NCBI GenBank assembly: GCA_001579985.1
Contig: LRSR01012639.1
Coordinates: forward strand, 1-31,125
Source of the DNA: Hypsibius dujardini
Taxonomy: Eukaryota; Tardigrada; Eutardigrada; Parachela; Hypsibiidae
Length of the DNA: 31,125 nt
Direction of reading: 5' to 3'
Below, one piece after another: positions 9,649 through 21,103 of this stretch (position 1 is its first letter; every line of letters begins with the position of its first letter). The notes beneath the pieces were generated by a model, which was not told where the DNA came from, did not search any database, and saw only the letters and a program-made list of their open reading frames with translations. The position numbers were made by a program, and so were the translations under genes.

Positions 9649-12600
9649 CTACTCATTATTATAAAAAAAGTTGCCGAAAAAGTTCTTGATGGCGTTTGTG
9701 TACTGTTTCTTCTCTTTTCCGCCTCGTGACTGGTCATACACGGATACCATATCTGCAACCGAGTGAACCCTGGACGACTGTTTATGCGCCTTGAAGGCCC
9801 TCTCGCGATACGCGAGTTTTTCAGCCTCCTCCGCCGTCCGCAGAGAATCTCTGATCGCTTTCCCGTTGAGCGGGAGGCTGGACAAACGTGCCAGCGTCTC
9901 CTGCATGTCTCCCGTGGTAACATCACACTTCTCACCCTTATCCAGAGCACATTTGATGATCTCCAGCTCAGCCGCGTAGATCTCGCGATTCCTTTGTAAA
10001 CCCTCCAACATGGCCGGACTACCGCCATGGCTGACTTTTTCCTCTTCTAATACAATCAGGTGGTCCATATAGCGAGCGAGTGCGTCGTTGTACGGTGTGA
10101 TGGCGTTCATTTTCAGGTAGACTGCAAACTTTGCGGCCGCCACATTGATGACACCCTGTTCATCCTCCAACTGCCGCTTCCGCTGACGGCACTCACTCAC
10201 AATACGCTGAATAGTCTGGATTTTGGTTTCGTTCGCCGCTAAGCTGGCTTCCACGTCGCTGCTTTTGACGGCAATCATCTTTTCCGTCACGCTGTACGTG
10301 ATGTGCATGTGGTATGTCCAATGGCAATGGCAGACTGAGCAATTGCCACCTCTTCCCTTCTTGATGCATCGACATTTTTGAATAATACCACTGCCGAGTT
10401 GGTCGGAGGCCAGATTGCGCACTCCGCAGTCGTCGTGGCACACCTGGCTGTAAATGGTTCGGGTGATCTTGGCGCTGTGGCGGTCAGTGTAGATATCCAG
10501 TGTTTTCGTGCACTTCGGCGACGCGCAGACAGTTTTGGGCTTCTTCAAATTCACCTGCTCCAACGTCACACCTTGGGATTGTAAAAACAAAGCTGAATTT
10601 AGTTACTAATAACACGTATTAAAGATTTTCAGTATTGTTTCCTTTAGGAACTAACACGTTTAGCCTAATTGTAGGCTAACTTAACCCTCTGGTTGCCGGG
10701 TGTTTTAGGTATACGGGTAGTGCTGGATCAGCCAAAGTTGGCTCAAATGAGGAAAACACCTAACTTAAATGGTTGGCATGACTAGGGTTCATTTGGGCAC
10801 TTTCCCTGCTCGATTAGTGCCGTACCGCCAGACGGCGCTGTTGCACCTCCACACAACAATCTGACAACAGCTGACATTTTGCCAATAGGGAATCAAAACA
10901 TCTTCCTAGTGAATTAATTTTTTCATTCCGCTCGCGATTGCTAGTTTACTTCAATCTCAGCTGGATTTATTGGTATGGTCGTCGGCTCGAATCCTTTTTA
11001 ATTTCGAAGCGCGGATTTTTTTTTTCAGCACACACGGCAAGTTAGTATACATGCCATTTAAGTTTTAAGCCAAGTTTGGCTTAATGAGTTCTACCACTTA
11101 ATTTTTTTTTCAAAAGTTGTTTTTAATTTATATTTCACGGATCTGTAATAGGATCAAAACAAAAACCGTATTGTAAAAGTCCAAATGCTCGATGAGTAAA
11201 TTGAGTTTGAAGAAAGAATTAAGCCAGCGTAAGCTGACCGACACTCACAGGGTTAATTGTTTGGCTATAATTCGTTAGTTTTCCCAGTTAAGTTGTTAGA
11301 ATTTGAAACTTTCAGGTCAGGTGTTCAGTCAGATAACAAAAAAAGCCAAGAAATTAGTTACCAAGTGTTTTAGTTTAGTTTTATTTTAATTTGTTTGGTA
11401 ACCGAAATCAGCTACCTAATTAGTTCTTTAAGCCAATTCAATAATTAGCTACATAGAATTTTAATCTAGTTTCTTTTAGTAACTAAAATTTTTAGTCAAC
11501 TGTCAATCTAAATAAGTTGACTCAATTTAGCATTTTTGGTTTAGTAAATGAAACTTTTTCCGTAATTTCGTATTTTATTCAGGTAGGAAGAAGACAACCA
11601 AGAAATTATTTTTTGAAAATTCTTTAGTTTTATTTATTTTTCTAATTCAGTTGGTTTGCCATCTACAGCCCCACCTGGCACGTAAAGATGTTTTCTTAAG
11701 TCGGACGACACATTGGTTGTGTTTCGTAGTTCCTGCTCGCGGTCATCCAACACCGCGATATTGGTCTGGATGTTCTTAGAGATATCGGCCAGCGGCCTCG
11801 TTAGGAGGATGATCGTCTGCCGGGTATGGTTCAAGGACACGGTCATGTTGGTTTTATGCGGGTTCAACGCGCCGATGTGCGTCAACAGCCTGCCCGTTTC
11901 CTGCACGGCTTTCTGCCAACTGGCTGCGTAGTTTAACCGATCGGTTTCGTCAAAAACAATCCCGTTCTTGACCGCAGCCAAGAAGCGGAACGCCTCGTTG
12001 TCCATGCAGTACACCGTGTCCTTAGCCAGTTCAATGACCTTCGAGTTGTCGGCAGCGTACTCCGTGTTGGACTTTAGCAAACTCCTCAGTGTAGCGAAGG
12101 AATCTCCGGGACGGTAGAAGGTAGAGCGAGCATTGGTGAAACAGAAGACAATATTTTCAGCAGCGTCGCGATGAAGATGCGCCAAGAGTTCCTTGATGCA
12201 AAACTCAAACACGAGGGTCATTCGCGCCTCGTTTGGCTTGATGAGAATGCAGATACCGTGAATCTCATCGTGGAAGGAGAGGTGCTTGATGATATTCTCA
12301 AAGTTCTTCTTATCCTGCTCGATGCCGCGGGTGTCACCGATACCGGGTGTGTCGATAAAGCGAACAATGACGTCATCCTTCGACAGAAACAAGTAGGTCG
12401 TAGGGCATTGTGTAGCTGAACAGCCAGCCTGCATGACCTCGTTGGGGTCTTCGCCCACCCTAACCGAATGCTCAATGAAGTTCTCATCCAACAGTTGAAA
12501 GGACGACGGAATCAGACTGATTAGTTCGCCCTTTTCCGCCTTGTCCAAGGTGCTGTATTGGAGATAATTGGCGAAGCTATTGATCCACGTTGACTTGCCG

Positions 12601-15600
12601 ACGCCCGTAGTCCCCAGCAGCAGGATATTAAGCTCCTTGAACGGCCTCAATCGGTCTAGTTGTAGCTTGAGTTCCGTAGTGGAATAGCTCCGAAATTCAG
12701 CACCATGGGCGGGGTCGTCGCAGCGGTAAAAGTAATGCAATTCGCGGCTTCTCCCGCATGAGCAGTAGAAATATGAGTCGAATCCGAATTCCAGGCTTTC
12801 CTCACATTTTCCGCAAGACCATTTTGATGCCTCGTTTTTGCACGGTCCACCCCCACCGGCGCCGGGGCATCGTAATATTACGAACGCGCGTTTGTTCGGC
12901 TTGCCGTAACCTGACTGGATGCGCTTGGAGATGGCAATTCGTCTGCTCAGATGCGCTGCATGGTCCTGGTACATGTTTCGTGTGATGGGTCGGCCATTCT
13001 CGTAACGATAAATGGCCAATTTTTCGGGGACCGATTGCTCCGGGAGGACGTCGCAGTCGACGAAGAGGAAGGAAGGTTTATGCAGCGCCGGGTAGACTGC
13101 TGCCGGAGGGTCGTCGACCAGTGGGTAATCGCCCTGAAAGTAGAGATGTTAACGGCTCGAACCGGAGCGGTTTGGTTCGGTTCCGTTCGGGCGAACCGGT
13201 TTGAATTTCATCAATTTAGATTCCGAACCGGAGCAAACCGGTTAATACCGGTTTAAACCGGTTTGAAAAAGATTGGAAATGAACCGGGCACTAACGCCCT
13301 AACGTTAGATTCAGAGAATAAAAAGTGAAAATTTGTAGATAATTTTGCGAGAAATGTTTTCTGACTCACTAGAACACATTTAGCATTCTCACAAAACTTA
13401 GGGAGTTTTTTCTCTGAAAAATGTTAATTCAAACCAAGTTTGGCAGTGTTTTCAATGAAAATTAAAACAAAAACCTGAAATTTTACAGATAAAGCCATAA
13501 ACCAGTTTAAACCGGTTCGGTTTGCTTTCGGTAAAAAATTGAAACCGGTTTATTCGGTTCGGTTTAAAACCCAAACCAATCCGGGTAAACCGCAAACTGA
13601 ATCGGTTTAAACTGGTTTGACCAAATCGTTAACATCTTTACCTGGAAGCTTTTGTCTCGTACCACGCTCACAATGTAGATATCTGCCTGTCCGGCTACTG
13701 ATATGCGTAAGTCGGTTGCGGAACTTGTGAAGTTAGTCCTGTGTCTAATGGCTTCCGCGTGGTCGATTTCAATCTGCAAAATTAGTTACTCAGTATATAA
13801 AACAGGGATACCAGAACGTCCAGTGTAATCTATCTGAACCACGTTTGGTGTTACCTTGAATCCATGATCTGTACGCCAGAACCGTAGCTCGAAGAAGCCA
13901 CCTGGCGTCATTTGAAGGGCGCCGACTTCTTCCTGTCGCCATTGCCTCTGATCACCGCTACTTATGCGAGTTTCCTGAGTTGTGAAATTGCAGTGGAAAC
14001 GTAGAAGTGTGTTTCCTGCACTATCCGCCAAACGAACTTCGAAACTGGAAAAATAACATTTAACTGTAAAGATACAACGAGAAGAGAATTATACTCCACG
14101 AGCAATCGTTTATCTGTGCTCAGAGGCGTAACGGAAGGCGCTGGAACAACTGCACCTAGAAAAATACTCCGAGGGGTTGTGAGGGTGTAGCACTTTTAAT
14201 TATTATTGAACTCAGAAGTTAACGGGAGTGCCATCTTTTCACCAGCAAAAAAAGAAAAACCCCTCTCTACAGCGTTAGTTTTTATTCGCTAGCCTAGCTG
14301 CCCCCCCCCCCACAGAAACTCCGTTACACCTATGATAATAGGACTCGTGATCTAATCTCAAAGTTAGAAAGTACTGTGCTATGTCAGACCGTTAACTTAG
14401 CACGGGGTGATCGTCCACTCGTACGGGGATTTATATAATCAAATTTACCGTGGGTCAAAGCGTACTCTTCGAAGCTACCACGAGAGTAAATTACTCTGCG
14501 GCATCCTTTACGTCTACACACCTTTTCGCACCAGAATGAGTTCGACCATACAGCGTGATTGAATAAAGGTCGCAGATTGGCTCGATGCTGAATTGACCTT
14601 CTGCTGGAAGTTTCTAAAACGATTTGCAGTATGCACTTCAGACGTTGGAAAGAGTATACTTGGCATTATGAGAAACTCACCAAATTTTCCAGGAAAAGTA
14701 GGCTTTCAGCCGCTCCTCCGTCGTTCGAGTCCTTCAATGCCGGAGGGTAGAAGGGTTCGTCCTTGGGTATGGTCCCCTCGCTCTCCAGAAGTTGCAGGAA
14801 CATGTATCGGTTGTGAAGCCAAATCTCTTTGTCTGCTTCGTCGGTGGGCTGCCGGTAATACAAAACAATCCAGATCCTCTCTGAACCCATCAGGTAGCTG
14901 TCGACGGTGCGTCCAGAGTGACAAATTTGCACGCCTCGCGCCAGAAGTGTTCGAACAAGATTTATCTTTTCTCTGGCTGTTCGAAAGCTATCATGACGCA
15001 AGACATCTTTTTTATTATCCGCACTGCCTGCATTTTTGTATTTTGCTGCAAGGATGAAAAGACTTTCGGTACCATGCAGTCCGGACCGCACAGCCACAAG
15101 CAACGACGCTAATTCCCCCCTGAGGTCGGCTTCTTCGCGCTCTAAAGCTGCCTTCAGTTCGCACGCTTCCAAGTATATTGACACGGGCAAGTAATTCTCG
15201 AAGACCTTCATGTCCGTTAGAAGGTCATGAAGGGCTTGCTTTCTGCGATGGATGTCGTCAAAAAGATCCATAAATTGCGTCACACTGCTTACCTCCAAGC
15301 TTCGGATGAGTGGCGCGGTGTTGTTCGCAAACGTGAGGTTTTTTTCTAGTGTGCTCAACGGTGTCAAATAAAACGTGACGGGTCTACCTTTACCATCATT
15401 AGCCCGTTGAACTAGTGATGGCATTTTTTGGGCCAAACTTAATGCGTCCTCTATCGTGTGTGGGACGTTGTCGTCACTGACGATATCGCCGTAAATTTTT
15501 ACCGACAGACTTTTATGCCTTAAGATGTCTGACTTTCCCGCGGTTGTAGAACCCTGACTTCCAGCAGCAGCTAGATTGGAAAAAACTTTTTGCAGTTCGG

Positions 15601-16156
15601 CCTGTAGAGTCCCAGCAATGTCAGATTTCCGGTCGTTGTCGTCGTTGGCGTAGTCGACCACCACTTGCAGATTGGCACCCCATTGGATTTCGGTTACAAC
15701 GTGAGTTGCACCGCCGTCGTCAAAGTCACTATTCACTAGGCCCTTCATCTCTTGTGCGAGAAAATTGATTTTCTCTCGCTTTGTCGTGATCTTGTAGAGC
15801 AGTGTGCTGCGAACACTTCGAGCGCTTTTCTTCTCGTCTCGCAGGTACTTCCCGGAGCCTTCCAGCGAGAGCAAACCGCCCAGGAAACTGGCTTTCAGGG
15901 AGGCCGTCAAGTCGAGATGGCACAGCTTGTCACTGTAATTATCGTCCAGACTGAACGTTACGTCACTGAATGGGTCGTCCATGATGATTATGCCTTCTTT
16001 TGGGACGCCTTGAAGGAGCGAAACGCCAGTGAATTTGTCGGTCTTGGCATTGTACAGGTCACCAAGGGAGGCCATCCTTCCCAGGGCCGCAGCTGGCATA
16101 ATGTCCTCCCCCATCATGTCCGGTTCTACAAGGCAAGAACATGTTTCATCTCCCAT
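9649..16156 (-). CDS. Large stonustoxin-like / AIG1-type GTPase fusion protein
   Basis: Exons in transcript order: 16156-14681, 14613 to about 14520, 14155-14095, 14044-13855, 13773-13642, 13133-11675, 10571-9649; about 1444 residues. Residues about 1-490 resemble the stonustoxin (SNTX) family: ALGRMASLGDLYNAKTDKF near the start, then helical segments and a thioredoxin-like part around RIWIVLYY. Exons 3-5 look beta-rich. Exon 6 has a cysteine cluster (KWSCGKCEESLEFGFDSYFY), then a GTPase: P-loop GTTGVGKST near 825, DTPGIGD near 911, FCFTNAR near 973. The last exon has a Cys/His cluster (CSVCHCHWTYHMHITY), a coiled-coil-prone helical region and a stop. Family knowledge suggests an intracellular GTPase coupled to a pore-fold-like domain. 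Nothing marks it as a venom toxin: there is no signal peptide. Other junctions agree in phase; the exon 2-3 junction needs a weak donor and is the least sure point. Confidence 0.85.
10572..11674 (-). other. Last intron of the GTPase gene (1103 bases)
   Basis: Donor CCAG|GTGGGG and acceptor CCCAAG join in phase 1. The interior is AT-rich, with many degenerate TTAGTTTAG / AACTAAA motifs at both ends. A frame-breaking stop at 11634 shows that the upstream exon cannot simply read on. No nested gene is seen. Confidence 0.6.
13141..13640 (-). mobile_element. hAT-type MITE forming almost a whole intron (introner-like)
   Basis: Terminal inverted repeats TAGAGATGTTAACG (13141-13154) and TAAAGATGTTAACG (reverse strand, 13640-13627) bound a 500-base element filled with AACCGG and CGGTTT motifs in both orientations. 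The flanks CCTGAAAG (13133-13140) and CCTGGAAG (13641-13648) are an 8-base target duplication with one mismatch, as hAT transposons make. The intron is 13134-13641, exactly 508 bases: the element plus one duplication. On the gene strand the donor GT is the last G of one duplication plus the first T of the repeat, and the acceptor CTTTCAG lies in the other duplication. It encodes no protein. Confidence 0.85.
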
Positions 16157-16159
16157 ATA

Positions 16160-16917
16160 CAGGCTCCACCACGAACATTTACTCAACTTTGAGGGGTTAC
16201 CATAAACCCCGCGTGTATTGGTTCCAATGCTCATAATTAACAAAAATGTAATGGATAGAGTTTAGAAAATGTTTCAAATCAATAGATTATAAAAACTTTT
16301 GATGGGGAGCTTCTGGGGCTTCCCAAATAAAAAAACATCACTTTTGACCATTGTGTAAATTGGTTGTTAATTGAATTAATTGACAGGAGGTTTTGCTGTC
16401 TCACAAGCCGAGAACGTAACACCAACCGACCAAGCAAGCATACGTAGTGTATAAGGGGAAATAAGAGCATGCTTGTTTTGGTCAAAGCCGGAAGTGAACA
16501 GGAGAGTCGTCGCATCAATTGATTCCAAATTTGTATGGAACAGCTAACTGGTAAGGCAGCAAATATTTTTTTAAAGAAGCTGATGGTTCCGTAAGGAAGC
16601 GAAGGGTACATACATGTAGTTTCGTGGAGTCCTTTAATGTGTACATGGTATTGAGCAATTTTCCGTGAAATCTGATTGAGAAATAAATGTCTTTGAAAAG
16701 AAGAGCCAGATTCTGGCCGAAGATGGCCTACTAAAAACGATCAACTTTACAAAAACAGAGTGAGGCTAACAATTTTTATTGAACTTTCAAAAAGTCAATT
16801 CTCACAAAAAAAATCAAATCACCTAGATACCTGCTTTTGAAAAATTTTAATGGTTTTGAGCAACGGTACAATTTTGAGACCAATTCAAAGTTGAGTAAAC
16901 GTTCGTGGTGGACCCTG
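16160..16917 (-). mobile_element. TA-flanked MITE, copy C, abutting a start codon
   Basis: It begins CAGGCTCCACCACGAAC and ends GTTCGTGGTGGACCCTG, flanked by TA at 16158-16159 and 16918-16919; 758 bases. It is in reverse orientation to copies A and B and aligns with both, for example at the AAGCCGGAAGTGAACAGGAG block against the other strand of copy A near 9040. The start codon of the large minus-strand gene (16156-16154) is one base beyond the TA duplication. The frame at 16279-16611 minus is element sequence, not a gene. Confidence 0.85.
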
Positions 16918-17851
16918 TACTGGGTAGAAACTTTTTGGAATAGCTGTTTTTTAATGATATCTTCACTTTGCGCCCGCCTGATGCTATCCGACTAATTATT
17001 ATTTAAAAAGCCCTATTTAAGACGAATATTTTGCAATTATCAGAATTTTAAAAAATATTCAGTGAGCCATGTCTTTCACATTCTTGTGAATCGAAAAAGT
17101 GGAGAAGAATGTCCCAGTTTTTATTTTTTCAAAATTTTTTAAAAAATTCAAAACTGAGTAAATTACAAAAATTACAAAAGAATATTGTAGACAAGTAGAA
17201 TACACTTGCTAAAATGCAAAACCAATACATTCGGTGAACAAAATGAGATTTGGCAATCATTTCAATTTCGGCAAGTCGCGAGCCATTTTGAGATGTCTCC
17301 GACATCTTCCCTGTAGCCGCGGCACTGGGCTTCACTCAGAGGACCTTTAAGCCATCTACCGACGTTTTTGTATTCCTCGGTAATTTTGCTAACTTATTTA
17401 CAGAATACTTTTGACGAAAATGCAGTTTAAAAGTTACAGCCTTGTGTTTAAAAGTGCCACCGCTGATTTTAAAATTTCGTCTCAAACTTCCGCCCTGAAG
17501 CGCAACTAATTTTTTTCTGCACCTAGCCATAAAAATGGAAAATTTTCTCAATAGAACTAATGACCCACTATGTTTTCTAGAAAATGGTCTTTTAGGTTTG
17601 TTGCTCGCTTCCATAATTTGATCTAGTGATGCGATAACAATCTGCTCGCGGGCAATTTTCTACACAGGAAAACAATGGAGCGGGACATCGCGTTATTCTG
17701 GTGATTTTCTGAAAATTCAAAGCAGCCTCTTCTCGGTGAAGAGCAACAAAAATCGGAAACGGCGCTTTAAAAGCCTACTAAATTTGTGACATTTTAGTCA
17801 AAGTAGAAAGTTTTAATTATTGCCCGTTGCGAGGCCAACTGCATGAGAATA
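16918..17851. other. No gene recognised; AT-rich
   Basis: Minus-strand frames at 17129-17335 and 17336-17614 adjoin but have no recognisable domains. The first runs into A/T-rich sequence rich in phenylalanine codons. Confidence 0.35.
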
Positions 17852-17925
17852 TTTTCCAAAAAGTAAGTTCCTACCCGGGTAAATAGACCAGCTGATTACT
17901 GGGTAGGAACTTACTTTTTGGAAAA
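17852..17925. repeat. Perfect 25-base inverted repeat (hairpin)
   Basis: Arm 17852-17876 (TTTTCCAAAAAGTAAGTTCC then TACCC) is the exact reverse complement of 17901-17925, with a 24-base loop. Perfect arms in AT-rich non-coding DNA suggest a recent or selected structure. A related single arm recurs at about 18833-18858. Confidence 0.9.
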
Positions 17926-20223
17926 GCGATTTTTTGCCAATTTACAAACCTTCAGTCGTTGATAACCAACCAAGACCTACTAATTCGGAACGCCCTCTCT
18001 TTGAGGCAGCTTTACAATATTTAACATTGTAAAAATTTATGAATAAATGTATTTTAATATTTAAATATTTAGACATGGGTAAGTGACGAAAATGTCCCAG
18101 AATAAAAAATTCACCAAATATTTAAAAACAATTAAAATTAAAAAATCTGATTTTAAACAGTAATAACGCATCTTGATCATAATTGGTAAAAATTTCAAAA
18201 GGATTGGAAAGCTCAAGATTAATTTGTGCACCGAACTAAGTGACGAAATGTCAGGGAGCTCTCTGGCGATTTTACCATTGACGAGCCTTTCATGAGTCTC
18301 GCTCTTTGCTGAAACGCTCTACCGAGTACCCAAATGCATTTTATCATTGTAAACTAATGTCTGAGAAAAGCGTTTGTTCAAGTTTGAGCAGTTGCATCCT
18401 CACAGCGAAAGCTATGACGTGGCGACATTTTGTCACAGCGATTAAAGATTTGAGCCTTGTCAGACCTTGTTGGGCGCTTCAAGTTTCGATACGGTGAAGT
18501 CGCCAAATTACAAAAGTGATTATTATTTATGAAAGCCCACACAATATGCTTCAAAACTGTTGTTTTCAAAAACGCTTTGTACGTTTTCCCAAAACGCAAA
18601 CACGGAGACAATTACTAAGCCTCGCAAACCGCGGGTTAAAAATTGTGCTGCGAGGACATTTCCAAATTTGACTATAGTTGCGATAAATGAAGTTCTCATT
18701 CATACTCTTGCACGATAAAAAAATTCGAGTAAAGTCGTTTGGAAGCCAATTGAATTTGCTACATTTTAACGTCATTAGATTTTTTTAACTACTAACGCGC
18801 ACGACCTTGGCAATTTGTAATATTTTGGCAATATTTTCCAAAAAGTAAGTTTCTACCTAATTTTTTTAGACTTACCGGAATTTTCTGGAATGGATTGGAA
18901 GGTGTGGGAGGCGAATCAGGTGCAGGGATAGACCTTGCACTGCGACTACCGTAGCTCAGAGAAAGGTAGAAATATTTTTATAGCAAATCAAACTGCAACC
19001 GAAACTCAATCACTCATGCCAGAGTGAAGACTCAATATTTATATTGCGGCAAAGGATACATATTTCATTGTTTGGAGCACGGCTTTGGTAGGCCATCCAA
19101 ATATCATAAGTTATTTGCTTTGGTTAATATCCCGATTGCAAATCCGCGTATCGACTGTACAAACCATGCAATCGCTGATAGGGCGTTAGTTGTTACCGCA
19201 CCGCCGAAATTTATTCATCAAAGAACTCTCCCACATACCGCCGACAGAACTAGTGAATCACAATTCTCAGTGTGGAGAGTAACCTGGACAAACTCTTAAT
19301 ATGATTCTCCTGCACATTCCTGCTCAGTCCCGTGCTTTCATGTAGCTCAACTGTTGTTGCGCGAGGATTTGATAATCAAACACTGCACAATAGTAGAACT
19401 GTTTCTGGAAAGGCTACACCACCAAATTTTTTTCTTAAACTAACAAATTCCGGAGGATTATTCTGAAAAAAAGAAACATTAGAAGCGATTGGTACAAAAT
19501 TAAAGCTATCGCGCACCAGGAATGGAGCTTTTCAGACGTTGAGCGCCCTAAGACTTCTTTTGACTCAGTCGTTGTGCCTTACTTCCCATCCCCTATAGCG
19601 TTGAGTTTTTTTTATTGAAAACAATACGGATTTCATACAGATTCCTGGGTACAGCACACACACATAAATATGGCTTTGTCCGGTCTGATTTTACTTGTGG
19701 CTCCCTTAACACGATTAATCCCTCATCCAGCCAGGTGTTGCAGTAACGGCTTGATCTGTGTTTTGAATAACCGCACAAGGGTTTGAATGTGTGAATAATT
19801 ATTTTCCTATATCGGAGGAAAATGGACAAGCGCCCTTTGACCCCAACGGTGGAAATGGCTCTGGGGAAAACCCCGAGCTCTACATATTTAGGATAAGAGT
19901 GGTTCGTACTATTCGTTCGTTTGCTATGCATATAGACCATTTCCTATCTTTTGTCCTGCAAAACTTGTTGGGCACTGTTGCTGCGTATGTGAGTGTATTA
20001 CAGGGGACTGTAGTTATCGAGGGATTTTCATAAATTGCGCCAAAAGGCGCTCACCGATAGGTGGCGCAAAATTAAGGGGGATAGCAATGCAGGTCTTTAC
20101 ATCTGTCTGTTTTCCATGCGTTTCAGCAGGCTTCGATATTACCAACAATTTTCATTAGCTCTTATTAACCAGTAATAACCTGTAAAATATTTTGCGGGCC
20201 ATTCTCATTTGTCAGGATTGATC
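17926..20223. other. No gene recognised; one further copy of the hairpin arm
   Basis: The block ATATTTTCCAAAAAGTAAGT at about 18831-18850 repeats 17850-17869 in direct orientation, and some sequence before each copy is loosely alike (ACATTTTA about 70 bases upstream of both). Frames at 18306, 19024 and 19593-19940 (minus) show no domains. A GCGCCA-rich palindrome lies at 20037-20069. Confidence 0.35.
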
Positions 20224-20340
20224 ATGGGTGAGCTTGATAGCTCCACCCGCGAGTTGGTCATTGACCTTCTTTCTTGGCGTGTCGGACGGTTAAAGCAAAT
20301 TTTAGCCGACCGAGAAGAAGACGGGGAACACAGAGACTAA
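20224..20340 (+). other. Short coding-like frame, unrecognised
   Basis: A 38-codon frame starting MGELDSSTRELVIDLL and ending REEDGEHRD is charged and helix-prone, unlike the low-complexity frames around it. The same frame, after two stops, continues into the 9-base repeat at 20404, where it reads as Gln/Gly-rich. It may be a remnant of a longer, decayed protein, such as a retroelement gene. No homologue is recognised. Confidence 0.2.
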
Positions 20341-20403
20341 TGGTTCAAACACACGAATCGGGTGAACTCATTAATTTGGTGGGTTAAATAGCTCAGACAA
20401 AGT

Positions 20404-20475
20404 GAACAGGGCGGACAGCGTAGACAGCATGGACAGGATGAACTGGGTGGCCAGGGTGGGCAGGGTGGACTCGAA
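20404..20475 (+). repeat. 9-base minisatellite, about eight units
   Basis: Units such as GGACAGCGT, GGACAGGAT, GGCCAGGGT and GGGCAGGGT follow one another with a strict 9-base period. Because the period is a multiple of three, all frames stay open, which explains the proline/cysteine-rich frame on the minus strand (20337-20717). Confidence 0.8.
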
Positions 20476-21103
20476 CGACAAGGGGCAGGGAACGCGTTGT
20501 CTCTTCCTGCCTCCCTGCTCCATCCTGTGCTTATGCTTGCCTTAGGAGGGTGGAAACATGAAAGGACTGCCACAGAACATGCAGCTCCATTAATATAACA
20601 TGTGACAGGAACATGTGCCCCAGTAGCATGTGTTGCCTGCATAACTGTGGTGCTGCATATGGAAGCTGAGATACTGTATAGTACGATGTTGTGTCCTATG
20701 TCATGTGTCGACTTCATAAAAAAAGTTGAAATCCCTCACCTGTCCCCAACGATGATGGGAACGCCCAATGGTATTGCAGCTTCATGCTCATATCGCATAA
20801 CTAAAAGCAAACACTTCCTAAATGCCGACAGTGCCCACACCCACACAAGGTCCTCATCGCTTTTCGGGCCCTTCACCCTCATGTGTAGACTGTTAAACTA
20901 CAGTACAGTTTTCGAGCAGTGAACGAACATGTCCGACCGTCACCCGCATTGGACGTTTAACAAGACTGCCGAGACGTTTTGTCCATCGAACCAACCGACC
21001 TGCCCAACACCCGCACATTCGGGTACCCCGGGTTTCGAGCGATTCGAGTCCCTCAAGAGCCATGCCATTCCGGTACCATCGAGGGTAACTCCGCTGTTTT
21101 CTG
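20476..21103. other. No gene recognised
   Basis: Open frames at 20602, 20929 and 20979 overlap, and none has a recognisable motif. The 3' end of a mariner-like element may lie here, but its terminal repeat was not found. Confidence 0.3.

Noticed and set aside
16279-16611. 110-residue minus-strand open frame
   Set aside because: It lies wholly inside MITE copy C and the frame is not conserved in copies A and B.
20337-20717. Pro/Cys-rich minus-strand frame
   Set aside because: Explained by the antisense of a 9-base minisatellite.
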